Position numbers and translations under genes: made by a program. A stretch of DNA of 64,000 nucleotides from an uncultured Bacteroides sp. (GTDB lineage: Bacteria; Bacteroidota; Bacteroidia; Bacteroidales; Bacteroidaceae): the NCBI RefSeq assembly GCF_949298305.1, contig NZ_CASFWU010000001.1, forward strand, positions 1 to 64,000. Direction: 5' to 3'. The notes under the pieces were generated by a model that saw only the letters and a program-made list of their open reading frames with translations, did no database searches and was not told the origin of the DNA. Of the stretch, positions 29,351 through 37,006 are shown piece after piece (the stretch's first letter is position 1; each line of letters begins with the position of its first letter).

Positions 29351-29974
29351 TCAGGCACGGATTTGTACGGAAGGTTGAGGCTGTCTCAAAATGAAAAAAT
29401 AAGGTTCATCCGACATTTCGAGTGATGTCAGGTTCATTCGATTTTATCGGATAGAAGAAAGCTGTATGTAAAGTAAAATTACCTCCCGTGCTTTACTCTT
29501 TCACCAGGAGTTTTTTTATGACGGCTGAGGTCGCATAGGGAATGTTTCAAACATAAGGGGGCTATGTTTGAAACATACCACCCTTATGTTTCAAACATAG
29601 GCCCCGTAGGGTTTAAACCCGGCTTTCAGAGAGAAAAAGCGGCAGAAATGGCAGCTATCTAAAACTGTAAAGAAAATATACCATCCGGGAAGGCGGCCCG
29701 GCTAACCTCTGCAAGTAAATCCGGCACAATTCTCAGCATATCGGTTTAACTGCCAACGGGGAAATTTATTTCAGGATTTGAGTTGAAAACTTATCACTCC
29801 ACATCTCGGAAGAACGAAAAATAAAATCATCATGTAATGTAATCCTGGACGCTGTGAAGGATCCGGATACACAAACATCCGTTTCTGGAAATTCTTCGCT
29901 TTGCTCAGAATGACAGAATGCAAGTACTTCTTCATTTTGAGCCCCCTCGACCTTCCGTACAAATCCGTGCCTGA
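29351..29974. mobile_element. Element bounded by 45-bp inverted repeats, no transposase
   Basis: The sequence beginning TCAGGCACGGATTTGTACGG at 29351-29395 returns in inverted orientation at 29931-29974 with a few changes. The inner part of each end (GAGGCTGTCTCAAAATGAA on the left; GAGGGGGCTCAAAATGAA on the right strand) looks like an insertion sequence terminus. There is no coding sequence inside and no clear target duplication. Within it are the ATGTTTSAAACAT array and, at about 29890-29920, the widely dispersed sequence TTCGCTTTGCTCAGAATGACA. It fills most of the 29305-30051 spacer. Confidence 0.6.
29542..29620. repeat. 22-bp array of ATGTTTSAAACAT palindromes
   Basis: ATGTTTCAAACAT at 29542, ATGTTTGAAACAT at 29564 and ATGTTTCAAACAT at 29586 are exactly 22 bp apart. 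A fourth, different palindrome GGGTTTAAACCC (29609-29620) is centred 22.5 bp after the third. Spacers differ (AAGGGGGCT, ACCACCCTT) and the outer ones are themselves partly complementary. Confidence 0.88.
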
Positions 29975-30051
29975 GAGAAAAAGACGGCTCCTTGTTCCTG
30001 GATTAGTTACGGTCTGTGATTGTGCCGTTTGTCCGTCGTGTTGTCCTGAAA

Positions 30052-30672
30052 TCAATAATAACCGGTTCCGTGACATAAGTCGCATGTCACATGCTGGTGC
30101 CCGGTACCCACCTCCTTGTTACAGATGGTACACCATTTGTGCTGGCCGGCGCTGTAATGCTCTTTTATTTTGAGTCCTGTGCCTCCACAAAGCCTGCATA
30201 CCGTTTTGGTTTGCACAGACGAGTTGCTGTTGGTGTTGGAGTTGCTGTATGTACCTCCATAGGAAGGGGAGGCTGTGGTGAAAGTTTCCTGGGGTTGTCC
30301 GGGATTTTGCAGCTTGTACTGTGTATAGGCATTGCTGTACAATTCTTGCAGTTGGTCTTTAATGCCATAGTTGTAGTACACCTTTTTCAATATGTTGTCG
30401 TTGGTTCTGTAGACTATGTTCTTTGCTTCTGTATAATGCGAGACAGCATCGCCGAATTTTCCTGCGTTATAGCAGCTGTTTCCGGCCTGGATAAACGCGA
30501 AAAAGTTTTTCATGTCTGCCGACTGGAGGTTCGGATTCTTGAGGACTGCATTGATGGTCAACCCTTCGCCTATCGAGCCGAGGATTCTTCCCAAATCTTG
30601 GGCCTGGATGTTGATGTGGCTGAAACTGCAGATAACAGCCAATAAGATGCAATGTAAAGCTTTCATATTCAT
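30052..30672 (-). CDS. Secreted protein with TPR-like region and C-terminal DnaJ-type zinc motifs
   Basis: 206 residues. A signal peptide ends near NIQAQ (residue 25). Residues 55-120 are helical and look like a single tetratricopeptide-type pair. A Ser/Asn-rich linker (about 135-155) leads to Cys motifs CRLCGGTG, CTIC and CDLCHGTG, the CxxCxGxG pattern of the DnaJ zinc finger. It may bind unfolded or partner proteins in the periplasm; that is inference. No operon partner. Confidence 0.75.
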   Translation of the reverse strand: MNMKALHCILLAVICSFSHINIQAQDLGRILGSIGEGLTINAVLKNPNLQSADMKNFFAFIQAGNSCYNAGKFGDAVSHYTEAKNIVYRTNDNILKKVYYNYGIKDQLQELYSNAYTQYKLQNPGQPQETFTTASPSYGGTYSNSNTNSNSSVQTKTVCRLCGGTGLKIKEHYSAGQHKWCTICNKEVGTGHQHVTCDLCHGTGYY

Positions 30673-30680
30673 AGTAGATT

Positions 30681-30879
30681 ATTAATGATGCGAATCAGGA
30701 GTTAAAGGAGTTATCGCTTCACTGGGAGTTAAGAAGTTAAGCCGAATGCTCCGCGAAGATTTGATATACGCTCCTTGTATTCGGATAGCATTTAGTAAGG
30801 CATTTGGCTTAACTCCTGAACGGAGCGAAGCGGAGTGGTAACTTCTTTAACTTCTTAACTCCTGATTGGCATTAATGAC
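30681..30879. mobile_element. MITE-like palindromic element with probable target duplication
   Basis: Ends GCGAATCAGGAGTTAA (30690-30705) and TTAACTCCTGATTGGC (30855-30870) are inverted copies with one mismatch. Inner inverted segments (AGTTAAGCC at 30735-30743, GGCTTAACT at 30806-30814) make the whole 181 bp foldable. Immediately outside are ATTAATGAT (30681-30689) and ATTAATGAC (30871-30879), a near-perfect 9-bp direct repeat. There is no coding sequence. Confidence 0.75.
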
Positions 30880-30958
30880 TGATTGGTAGGATAGCTGTTG
30901 ATGTTTGATACGGCGGGAGCCTTCGTTTCCCGCCGATATGGACGGACGCTTCCTTCGT

Positions 30959-31849
30959 TTATTTCACTTTTACGTAGACGTTATTGGCTTGGTCTGTAAT
31001 TATGTTGGGATTGAGAATGTTGTAGACCACGTTGCCGTTGTAGTATATCTCGTTGCCGCGGATGAGGTAGCTGCCGCGGTAACTGCCGCCCTCGACGTCG
31101 GTCCAGTAGAGGGTCTTGCCGTCTGACGTGTAGATGGTTTCCAGCACCAGCGCGTTGTCGTTGTGGAAGGCCTTCATCTGTACGTCGAGTTCCTTCCTGC
31201 TGCCGCTTGCGTTGAACTGGATGCCGAATACCCTGAAGTTACCGTTGTAGGCATTGTTCAGGTACACCTCGCTGTTGGCATTCTGCGACTTGTAGACATC
31301 GATTTCGGCTGCGTATGCGTCGTAAAGCTCTTCCATCCACACGCCCTGCATGTTGGCCCATGAATAGCTGTTCTCGCTGTCGCCGCTGCCTTCGTCGCCG
31401 CTGCCGGCCTTCACCAGTGTCCATTGGTAGTCGTCTCCGCCAATCAGCTTGTTTCCTGACAGCGTGGCAGTGATGGTGTTGCCGAATTCCTCATCCCTCA
31501 GGATGATTCGCCCGTCGCTCACCTGGTAGGTGTAAAAACTGAAGCTGGTGCCGGAGTAGGGCTTGTATTCTTCGCAGTCCAGGTCGTAATTGTATTTCCA
31601 GTCCTCTCCGTGGTACTTCACTTCTTCTTCGGCCTGGCTGGAGGAGGTGAATGTCAGTATTCCTTCTCCTTCTTCCCAGGCTCCGTTGTCCATATCCATC
31701 CATGAATAGGAGCGTTTCCACTCGCTGCCTACCAGCTGCGACATGCTGATGCTGCCTGCGCCGTCTTCATCGTCGGACGAGCAGCTTGATAAACCGAGGC
31801 ATAACATTAAGGCATATAACATTACGCCGATTCCGTACATTTGTTTCAT
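30959..31849 (-). CDS. Lipoprotein of unknown function
   Basis: 296 residues; lipoprotein signal with lipobox LSSC (Cys23) and then an acidic stretch SSDDEDGAG typical of surface-exposed Bacteroidetes lipoproteins. The chain looks like two related lipocalin-like halves (about 40-145 and 165-290), each starting with a Trp-containing segment (GSEWKRSYSW; SWANMQGVW). I do not recognise a named family with certainty. Confidence 0.75.
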   Translation of the reverse strand: MKQMYGIGVMLYALMLCLGLSSCSSDDEDGAGSISMSQLVGSEWKRSYSWMDMDNGAWEEGEGILTFTSSSQAEEEVKYHGEDWKYNYDLDCEEYKPYSGTSFSFYTYQVSDGRIILRDEEFGNTITATLSGNKLIGGDDYQWTLVKAGSGDEGSGDSENSYSWANMQGVWMEELYDAYAAEIDVYKSQNANSEVYLNNAYNGNFRVFGIQFNASGSRKELDVQMKAFHNDNALVLETIYTSDGKTLYWTDVEGGSYRGSYLIRGNEIYYNGNVVYNILNPNIITDQANNVYVKVK

Positions 31850-31883
31850 GTTCTATAAGTTTTAGGGTTGTTGTTTACGGGTT

Positions 31884-31899
31884 CCCGCCGGCCGGCGGG
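31884..31899. promoter_or_regulatory. Perfect 16-bp palindrome in the lipoprotein gene leader
   Basis: CCCGCCGGCCGGCGGG lies between the probable promoter and the start of the lipoprotein gene, so it would be in its mRNA as a stable hairpin. It is a single copy. Confidence 0.6.
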
Positions 31900-31914
31900 C
31901 CTTTTTTGGCGTAG

Positions 31915-31922
31915 CAAAGTTA
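31915..31922 (-). promoter_or_regulatory. -7 element of the lipoprotein gene
   Basis: Minus-strand TAACTTTG about 65 bp upstream of the start codon. Confidence 0.6.
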
Positions 31923-32054
31923 TAAACTATTTTCTTCCCGGAGGGAGGGCGTTTCCCTCCGGTTCTACTGATGCCGCTGCAATCATGTCTGACTGGTCGC
32001 TATTTGCTCTTGTCCGGTAGAATGTTTTCGGGGGGGCGGAGCGGGCGGCGCGCC

Positions 32055-33197
32055 TCAGTAGCGCGCCTGGTACCGCTTGTAGAACAGCAGGAAGAGCAGG
32101 AAGCCGGCAAAGGCCAGGGGGGCGCCCAGCAGGGCCGGATAGCGCAGGCCTTCCGTCAGGGCCAGGCCGCCGATGGAGGCGCCGATGGCGTTGCCCAGGT
32201 TGAAGGCTATCTGCACGCAGGCGCCGCCCAGCAGCTCGCCGCCGGGCGAGACGCGGATGATGAGCACCTGCTCGGGGCTGGACACGGCGAAGAGGGCGGC
32301 CGTGCAGAGCGCCATCAGCGTGGCCGAGCACCAGCGGTGGGGCGAAAGGAAGAAGATGGCCAGCAGCAGCAGGCAGATGAGGCCCTGCACCACGGTGCCC
32401 ACGCGCCCGGGCGTGTAGCGGTCGGACATGCGGCCGCTCACCAGGTTGCCCACCACCATGCCGAAGCCGGCCAGCACCATGAGGGCGGTGATGCTCTCGT
32501 CGCTGAAGCCGGACACTTGGGTAAGCAGCGGGTTGATGTAGCTGTACCAGCAGAACACGCCGCCGTTGCCCAGGGCGGTGGCGCCCAGTATGAGCCAGGG
32601 GGCGGGCTTCTTGAGGAAGCGGAACTGGCCCTTGAAGCCCGTGTCCTTCAGGCCGGGCACGGCGGGTATCCACCGCCAGATGTAGTAGAGCACGATGACG
32701 CCCCAGCACGCCACCAGCAGGAACGTGACGCGCCACGACAGCAGGTGGCTGAGCGACGTGCCCAGCGGCACGCCGAAGAGGTTGGCAACGGTCATGCCCG
32801 CTATCATGATGGAGACGGCCTCGGCCCCCTTCCCCTCGTCGGCCAGCTTTCCGGCCACGATGGAGGCCACGCCGAAGTAGGCCCCGTGGGGCAGGCCCGA
32901 GATGAAGCGCCCGGCCAGCAGAACCCAGTAGCTGGGCGCCGCGGCGGCGCAGAGGTTGCCGGCAATGATGAGCGCCACCAGTGCCAGCAGTATCTTCTTG
33001 AGCGGACACTTCCGCGCCAGTATCAGGACGGGTGCTCCGAAACAGACGCCCAGGGCGTAGGCCGAGATGAAATGCCCTGCCGCGGCGAGGCTGATGCCCA
33101 GGTCGGCGGCCACATAGGGCAGGATGCCCATCATTGTAAATTCGGCGATGCCCAGGGCCAGGGTGCCGAATGCCAGTGCGATAAGACTCTTCTTCAT
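32055..33197 (-). CDS. MFS transporter of the AraJ/SotB drug-proton antiporter type
   Basis: 380 residues with twelve predicted membrane helices. The N-terminus GTLALGIAEFTMMGILPYVA and the motif GRFISGLPHGAYFG after helix 4 are typical of AraJ/YdhP-like DHA1 exporters. It probably exports a small hydrophobic compound, sugar or drug; the substrate is unknown. The palindrome array and hairpin at 33287-33405 lie directly upstream. Confidence 0.88.
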   Translation of the reverse strand: MKKSLIALAFGTLALGIAEFTMMGILPYVAADLGISLAAAGHFISAYALGVCFGAPVLILARKCPLKKILLALVALIIAGNLCAAAAPSYWVLLAGRFISGLPHGAYFGVASIVAGKLADEGKGAEAVSIMIAGMTVANLFGVPLGTSLSHLLSWRVTFLLVACWGVIVLYYIWRWIPAVPGLKDTGFKGQFRFLKKPAPWLILGATALGNGGVFCWYSYINPLLTQVSGFSDESITALMVLAGFGMVVGNLVSGRMSDRYTPGRVGTVVQGLICLLLLAIFFLSPHRWCSATLMALCTAALFAVSSPEQVLIIRVSPGGELLGGACVQIAFNLGNAIGASIGGLALTEGLRYPALLGAPLAFAGFLLFLLFYKRYQARY

Positions 33198-33286
33198 ACG
33201 TGATGCGGTTGTTTTGCGGTGGTTTCCGGTCCGGCTCCTGCGCCCCGCCGGCGGGGGTGCCTCAGAGGCCGGCTGTCAGCGTCCGG

Positions 33287-33368
33287 ACCGTGCTTGCATG
33301 GTCCGCGCGCCGTGCCTGCATGGTCCGTCTGCCATGCCTGCACGGTCCGCTCACCATGCAGGCATCCT
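33287..33368. repeat. Four-unit 22-bp palindrome array (ACCRTGC type)
   Basis: Units start at 33287, 33309, 33331 and 33353: ACCGTGCTTGCATGGT, GCCGTGCCTGCATGGT, GCCATGCCTGCACGGT and ACCATGCAGGCATCCT. Spacers are CCGCGC, CCGTCT and CCGCTC. It lies between the end of the sensor kinase gene and the start of the MFS gene. Confidence 0.88.
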
Positions 33369-33405
33369 CCGCACGGGGCTGTCTGTGCCCCGTCCGGAGG
33401 ATGCC
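33361..33405. terminator. Strong 19-bp hairpin next to the palindrome array
   Basis: GGCATCCTCCGCACGGGGC (33361-33379) pairs with GCCCCGTCCGGAGGATGCC (33387-33405) with one mismatch and a 7-nt loop. Its left arm shares bases with the fourth unit of the array. It lies just after the kinase gene end and could stop its transcript, though no T-run follows. Confidence 0.6.
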
Positions 33406-33437
33406 GCCGCAGGTGTCGCGGTATTCTTTCTTGTGCG

Positions 33438-34946
33438 TCAGGCGTGCAGTTCCAGCACGAAGCGCGCGCCTTTGGTGTAGCCGGCGTCCAGCGTCAGCGA
33501 GCCGTTCATCTTGGTGGCCTTGAGCGAGCAGATGGGCAGGCCCAGTCCGTCGCCCTGCGTCAGGTCTTTCACCTCGGTGAAGGGCTTGAAGATGTTCTCG
33601 CGCGCCTCCTCGGGGATGCCGCAGCCCGTGTCGCTGACGATGAACTGGTGGGTGTGGGCGCCGCGCTTCTTGAAGTCCAGCCAGATTTTGCCTCCGGCGG
33701 GCGTGTACTTGGCGGCGTTGCGGAGCAGGTGGAGCAGGACGGCTTCCAGCTGCTCGGGGCAGATTTTGACGTTCAGCTTGGGCGCGTTGACGGTGAGGGC
33801 CACTTCGGGTTTCACCAGTCCCTTGATTTGCTCCATGACGCCTTCGCAGAAGGTGTTGATGTTCTTCTCCTCCATTTCGTAGGGCTCGGCCAGCGTGCTT
33901 TCCAGCTCGGACAGCTCCTGGATGTGTTCCGAGAAGAGGTGCAGGGCCTTGACGCCGGGCTGCTTCTGGTCGAGGGTGTTCAGGGTGGGTTCCATCTGGG
34001 CGGAGATGTTGCGGATGAACTGCGTCTTCAGCTCGTTGTGCTCGTTGGCAATGTCGATGGCCTTCTTCTGCTTGCGGGTGAGCAGGATGAAGCGCATCAG
34101 GACGATGGCGCCCAGGATGAGCGCGGCGGCCAGGATGGCGGCCAGGACGCAGAGCCCGATGATGATGTACTGGCGGCCGCTCAGCGAGTCGTCCTTCTCC
34201 TGGATGGTGGCCAGGCTTTCGTCGTACTTCTGTTTCAGCACGTTCAGCTCGTCCTGGGCGGTGAGCGCCTTCACGGAGTCTGACCAGAGGATGTACTTGT
34301 CGTAGGTGCGTGCCACGAGCGGGGCGTTGTTGGCCTTGCGGGCAATGTCTATCAGGGTCTTGTAGCACTCGTCCACCTTGGCGTAGTTCTTCTGCTCCTT
34401 GTACTTTCCTATCAGGCGGTTGATGGCGTCGTCGCCCTGGGCGTTCATCCCGAAGGTGTAGTAGTAGTCGGCCTGTGTGTAGAGCAGGTCATTGGCCAGC
34501 GAGTCGGTGCGTGCGGCCTGCGCGGTCTCTTCGAGGCGGGCCAGCTGTTCCTTGGCGCGTGCGGGGTTTTTCAGCTTGATGTACATGCGCAGGCGCTCCT
34601 TGGTGACGGGGTAGCGCAGCGCGGGCATGGGCTTTCCGCTCTTGCTTTCGCCGGTGCCCACAAACGAGTCGATTCTTCTGAGCACCTCGAAGGCTTCCTG
34701 GTAGTAGTTCTCGCGGTGGTAGAGGCCGCTGGCATTGATGCCGCACTCCACGGCCTTCGCGTACTGGTCTTTGGCGGCAAAAGCGTTGTAGGCCTGCAGG
34801 AAGAGGTAGCGTGCCTTGATGTATTCCTTCTGTGCCAGGCTTTCCTGCGCCTGCTTCATCAGTTCGTCTGCCCGCTCCTGCGCGGTGGCCCCGACGGCGC
34901 AGCAGCACAGGGCGGCCAGCAAGATGATAGTAAATGCTTTTCTCAT
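33438..34946 (-). CDS. TPR-containing sensor-kinase-like protein lacking the phospho-acceptor His
   Basis: 502 residues. Signal peptide (ending GATAQ, residue 23), periplasmic TPR-like helices (about 25-225), coiled coil, one membrane span (about 260-290), then DHp and ATPase domains. The DHp segment reads FIRNISAQMEPTLNTL (310-325), where histidine kinases have NISHE; Ala316 replaces the His. The ATPase motifs are intact: N410 in LLRNAAKYT, DTGCGIP at 439-445, GDGLGLP at 465-471. It may be a pseudokinase or act on a partner. The ATG at 34944-34946 gives the signal peptide. No response regulator gene is adjacent. Confidence 0.85.
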   Translation of the reverse strand: MRKAFTIILLAALCCCAVGATAQERADELMKQAQESLAQKEYIKARYLFLQAYNAFAAKDQYAKAVECGINASGLYHRENYYQEAFEVLRRIDSFVGTGESKSGKPMPALRYPVTKERLRMYIKLKNPARAKEQLARLEETAQAARTDSLANDLLYTQADYYYTFGMNAQGDDAINRLIGKYKEQKNYAKVDECYKTLIDIARKANNAPLVARTYDKYILWSDSVKALTAQDELNVLKQKYDESLATIQEKDDSLSGRQYIIIGLCVLAAILAAALILGAIVLMRFILLTRKQKKAIDIANEHNELKTQFIRNISAQMEPTLNTLDQKQPGVKALHLFSEHIQELSELESTLAEPYEMEEKNINTFCEGVMEQIKGLVKPEVALTVNAPKLNVKICPEQLEAVLLHLLRNAAKYTPAGGKIWLDFKKRGAHTHQFIVSDTGCGIPEEARENIFKPFTEVKDLTQGDGLGLPICSLKATKMNGSLTLDAGYTKGARFVLELHA

Positions 34947-35093
34947 AAGTCTATTGTCCGTTTTGTCTCCGCGGGGCCGTCGTCTGCCGGGGGTCGGAAG
35001 CGGCACGGCGGGTCATTCCTGCGCGTTTGTGTCCGGCTTCCTCCCGCTCCTGCGCGGAGCCTGCGGAAGTTAATTAAAATCGTTAATGGCTTA

Positions 35094-35101
35094 CAAAAGT
35101 A
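35094..35101 (-). promoter_or_regulatory. -7 element of the sensor-kinase-like gene
   Basis: Minus-strand TACTTTTG, giving a leader of about 140 nt. Confidence 0.6.
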
Positions 35102-35115
35102 GAATAAATTACGGT

Positions 35116-35176
35116 AGGTTGTACGAGAAAAGAAAGACTTTTCGAGGATTTGCCTCTCTTTTTTCTCGTACAACCT
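35116..35176. promoter_or_regulatory. Perfect 16-bp inverted repeat overlapping the kinase -33 region
   Basis: AGGTTGTACGAGAAAA (35116-35131) and TTTTCTCGTACAACCT (35161-35176) are exact inverted copies with a 29-nt loop. The inner arm covers the expected -33 position of the kinase promoter. On the minus strand it also follows the nucleoside kinase gene, so terminator and operator roles are both possible. Confidence 0.65.
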
Positions 35177-35248
35177 TCCGGCTCCGTGGCTTCGGATGCC
35201 GCCCGGGCATGCGGCGGAGCGCTTCTGGCGGCGGAGGCGGTTCGGGCG

Positions 35249-36922
35249 TCAGTATTTGAAGCTGCTTCCGCCCAGGAATTCGCGCAGCAGCGAGGTGGGC
35301 GGAATCTCCTTGTCCTGCACGGAGGTGAAGTACTTGAGGAACTTCAGCAGGCGGTAGGCCTCGGCATATTCGGGACAGTTGCGGGGCACGCTGTTCAGGA
35401 TGGGCTCGGCGTGGCAGCGCAGGACGGCGAACTCGAAGAGCAGGGCCGAGTTGAACATGACGTCGGCGTTCTCCTGGTAGGGGAAAATCCACTTGTCCTC
35501 GCCCGCGCGCACGCTGGGCCAGCGCGAGATGGTCTCCTGGGCCGAATAGCCGCGGTAGTTGAAGTCGCGGATGATGCGGCGCAGCAGGCGGTTGTCGGTG
35601 GTGGGAATCCAGTTGTGGTCGTCCAGCGAGATGGTGGTCAGGGCCGAGACGTAAATCTTGTACTTGTTCTCGGCGGGTATCTGCTTGGTCAGTTCGGGGT
35701 TCAGGGCGTGTATGCCTTCCAGGATGAGGATGGTGTGCTCGTCGATGCGCAGCTTGTCGCCCCGGAACTCCTGCCTGCCGGTGGTGAAGTTGAAGCGGGG
35801 CAGCTCCACCTCCTCACCCTTGAGGAGGGCTTGCAGCTGGCGGTTGAACAGGTCGAGGTCGAGGGCGTAGAGCGACTCGTAATCGTAGTTGCCGCTGGCG
35901 TCGCGGGGCGTGTCCTCGCGGTTGACGAAGTAGTCGTCCAGCGAGATGGGGTAGGGGCGCAGTCCGTTGGTCATCAGCTGCACGCTGAGGCGCTTGCTGA
36001 AGGTGGTCTTTCCGGACGACGAGGGGCCGGAGATGAGTACCAGCTTCGCCTTGCCGCTCTCCTGGCAGCGGCGGAATATTTCGTCGGCAATCTGGGCAAT
36101 CTTCTTCTCCTGCAGGGCTTCGGCCACGTTGATGAGGTCGGTGGCGTGTCCGCTCTGGCAGGCCAGGTTGAAGTCGCCCACGTTGCTCAGGCCCATGATG
36201 TGGTTCCAGCGCAGGTGCTCCTTGAAGACGTCCAGCATCTTCTCCTGCTTCACCACGTCCTCCAGCACTTCGGGGTTCTCCTTGTTGGGGATGCGCAGCA
36301 GCAGTCCGTCGTAGTACTTCACCAGGTCGAACAGCTTGATGAAGCCCGTACTGGGCAGCAGATTGCCGTAGTAGTAGTCTGCCGTATCGCCCAGCGTATA
36401 ATAATAGGTATAGAGCGAGCCCGACGACTCCAGCAGCTTCACCTTGTCGTACATGCCCCGCTCGCTGAAGATGCGCACGGCCTCGGTGGTGTGGCATTCG
36501 ATGCGGTGGTAGGGGATGTCTTCGGCGATGATTTCCTGCATCCGCCGCTTGATGGCCGTCACGTCGTCCAGCTCGATGGGGCGCCCGATGCGCAGGTTGC
36601 AGAAGTAGCCCCGCGAGACGGGATGCTCCACGAAGAGCTTGCCCTGGGGGAAGAGCTCGCTGACGGCCTTGTAGAGCACGAAGCAGAGCGAGCGCACGTA
36701 AGTCCGCATTCCGGACGGGTCGCGTATGTCCAGGAACTCCACGTCCTTGTTATTGTACACCCGGAAGTTCAGTCCTTCGGAGCGGTTGTTCACTTTGGCG
36801 CTCACCACCTGGTAGGGGAAATCCAGATTTAATCCGTTATAAATCTCCAAAAGTGAGCTTCCAATGGTGAATTCTTTATAAATATTATTATTTTTGCAAC
36901 AAATTTGTAACATGTGTTTCAT
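35249..36922 (-). CDS. Nucleoside (uridine-type) kinase with N-terminal TGS and ThrRS-like regions
   Basis: 557 residues. The C-terminal half is a phosphoribulokinase/uridine kinase domain with P-loop GPSSSGKTTF near residue 300 and SLDDYFVNR after it. The N-terminal half resembles the TGS domain and second additional domain of threonyl-tRNA synthetase (HPVSRGYF, YHRIECHT). This fusion is known in Bacteroidetes and Firmicutes as an uncharacterised nucleoside kinase. The ATG at 36920-36922 is chosen over an upstream in-frame start; ATG at 36911-36913 is an alternative. Confidence 0.88.
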   Translation of the reverse strand: MKHMLQICCKNNNIYKEFTIGSSLLEIYNGLNLDFPYQVVSAKVNNRSEGLNFRVYNNKDVEFLDIRDPSGMRTYVRSLCFVLYKAVSELFPQGKLFVEHPVSRGYFCNLRIGRPIELDDVTAIKRRMQEIIAEDIPYHRIECHTTEAVRIFSERGMYDKVKLLESSGSLYTYYYTLGDTADYYYGNLLPSTGFIKLFDLVKYYDGLLLRIPNKENPEVLEDVVKQEKMLDVFKEHLRWNHIMGLSNVGDFNLACQSGHATDLINVAEALQEKKIAQIADEIFRRCQESGKAKLVLISGPSSSGKTTFSKRLSVQLMTNGLRPYPISLDDYFVNREDTPRDASGNYDYESLYALDLDLFNRQLQALLKGEEVELPRFNFTTGRQEFRGDKLRIDEHTILILEGIHALNPELTKQIPAENKYKIYVSALTTISLDDHNWIPTTDNRLLRRIIRDFNYRGYSAQETISRWPSVRAGEDKWIFPYQENADVMFNSALLFEFAVLRCHAEPILNSVPRNCPEYAEAYRLLKFLKYFTSVQDKEIPPTSLLREFLGGSSFKY

Positions 36923-37006
36923 AACGCCTTCGGTTTTAATGGAATCTACCGTTAAATATAGGGTGAAATAACACAAGGAACAACGGAACCCATTAATAAA
37001 TTAAAG

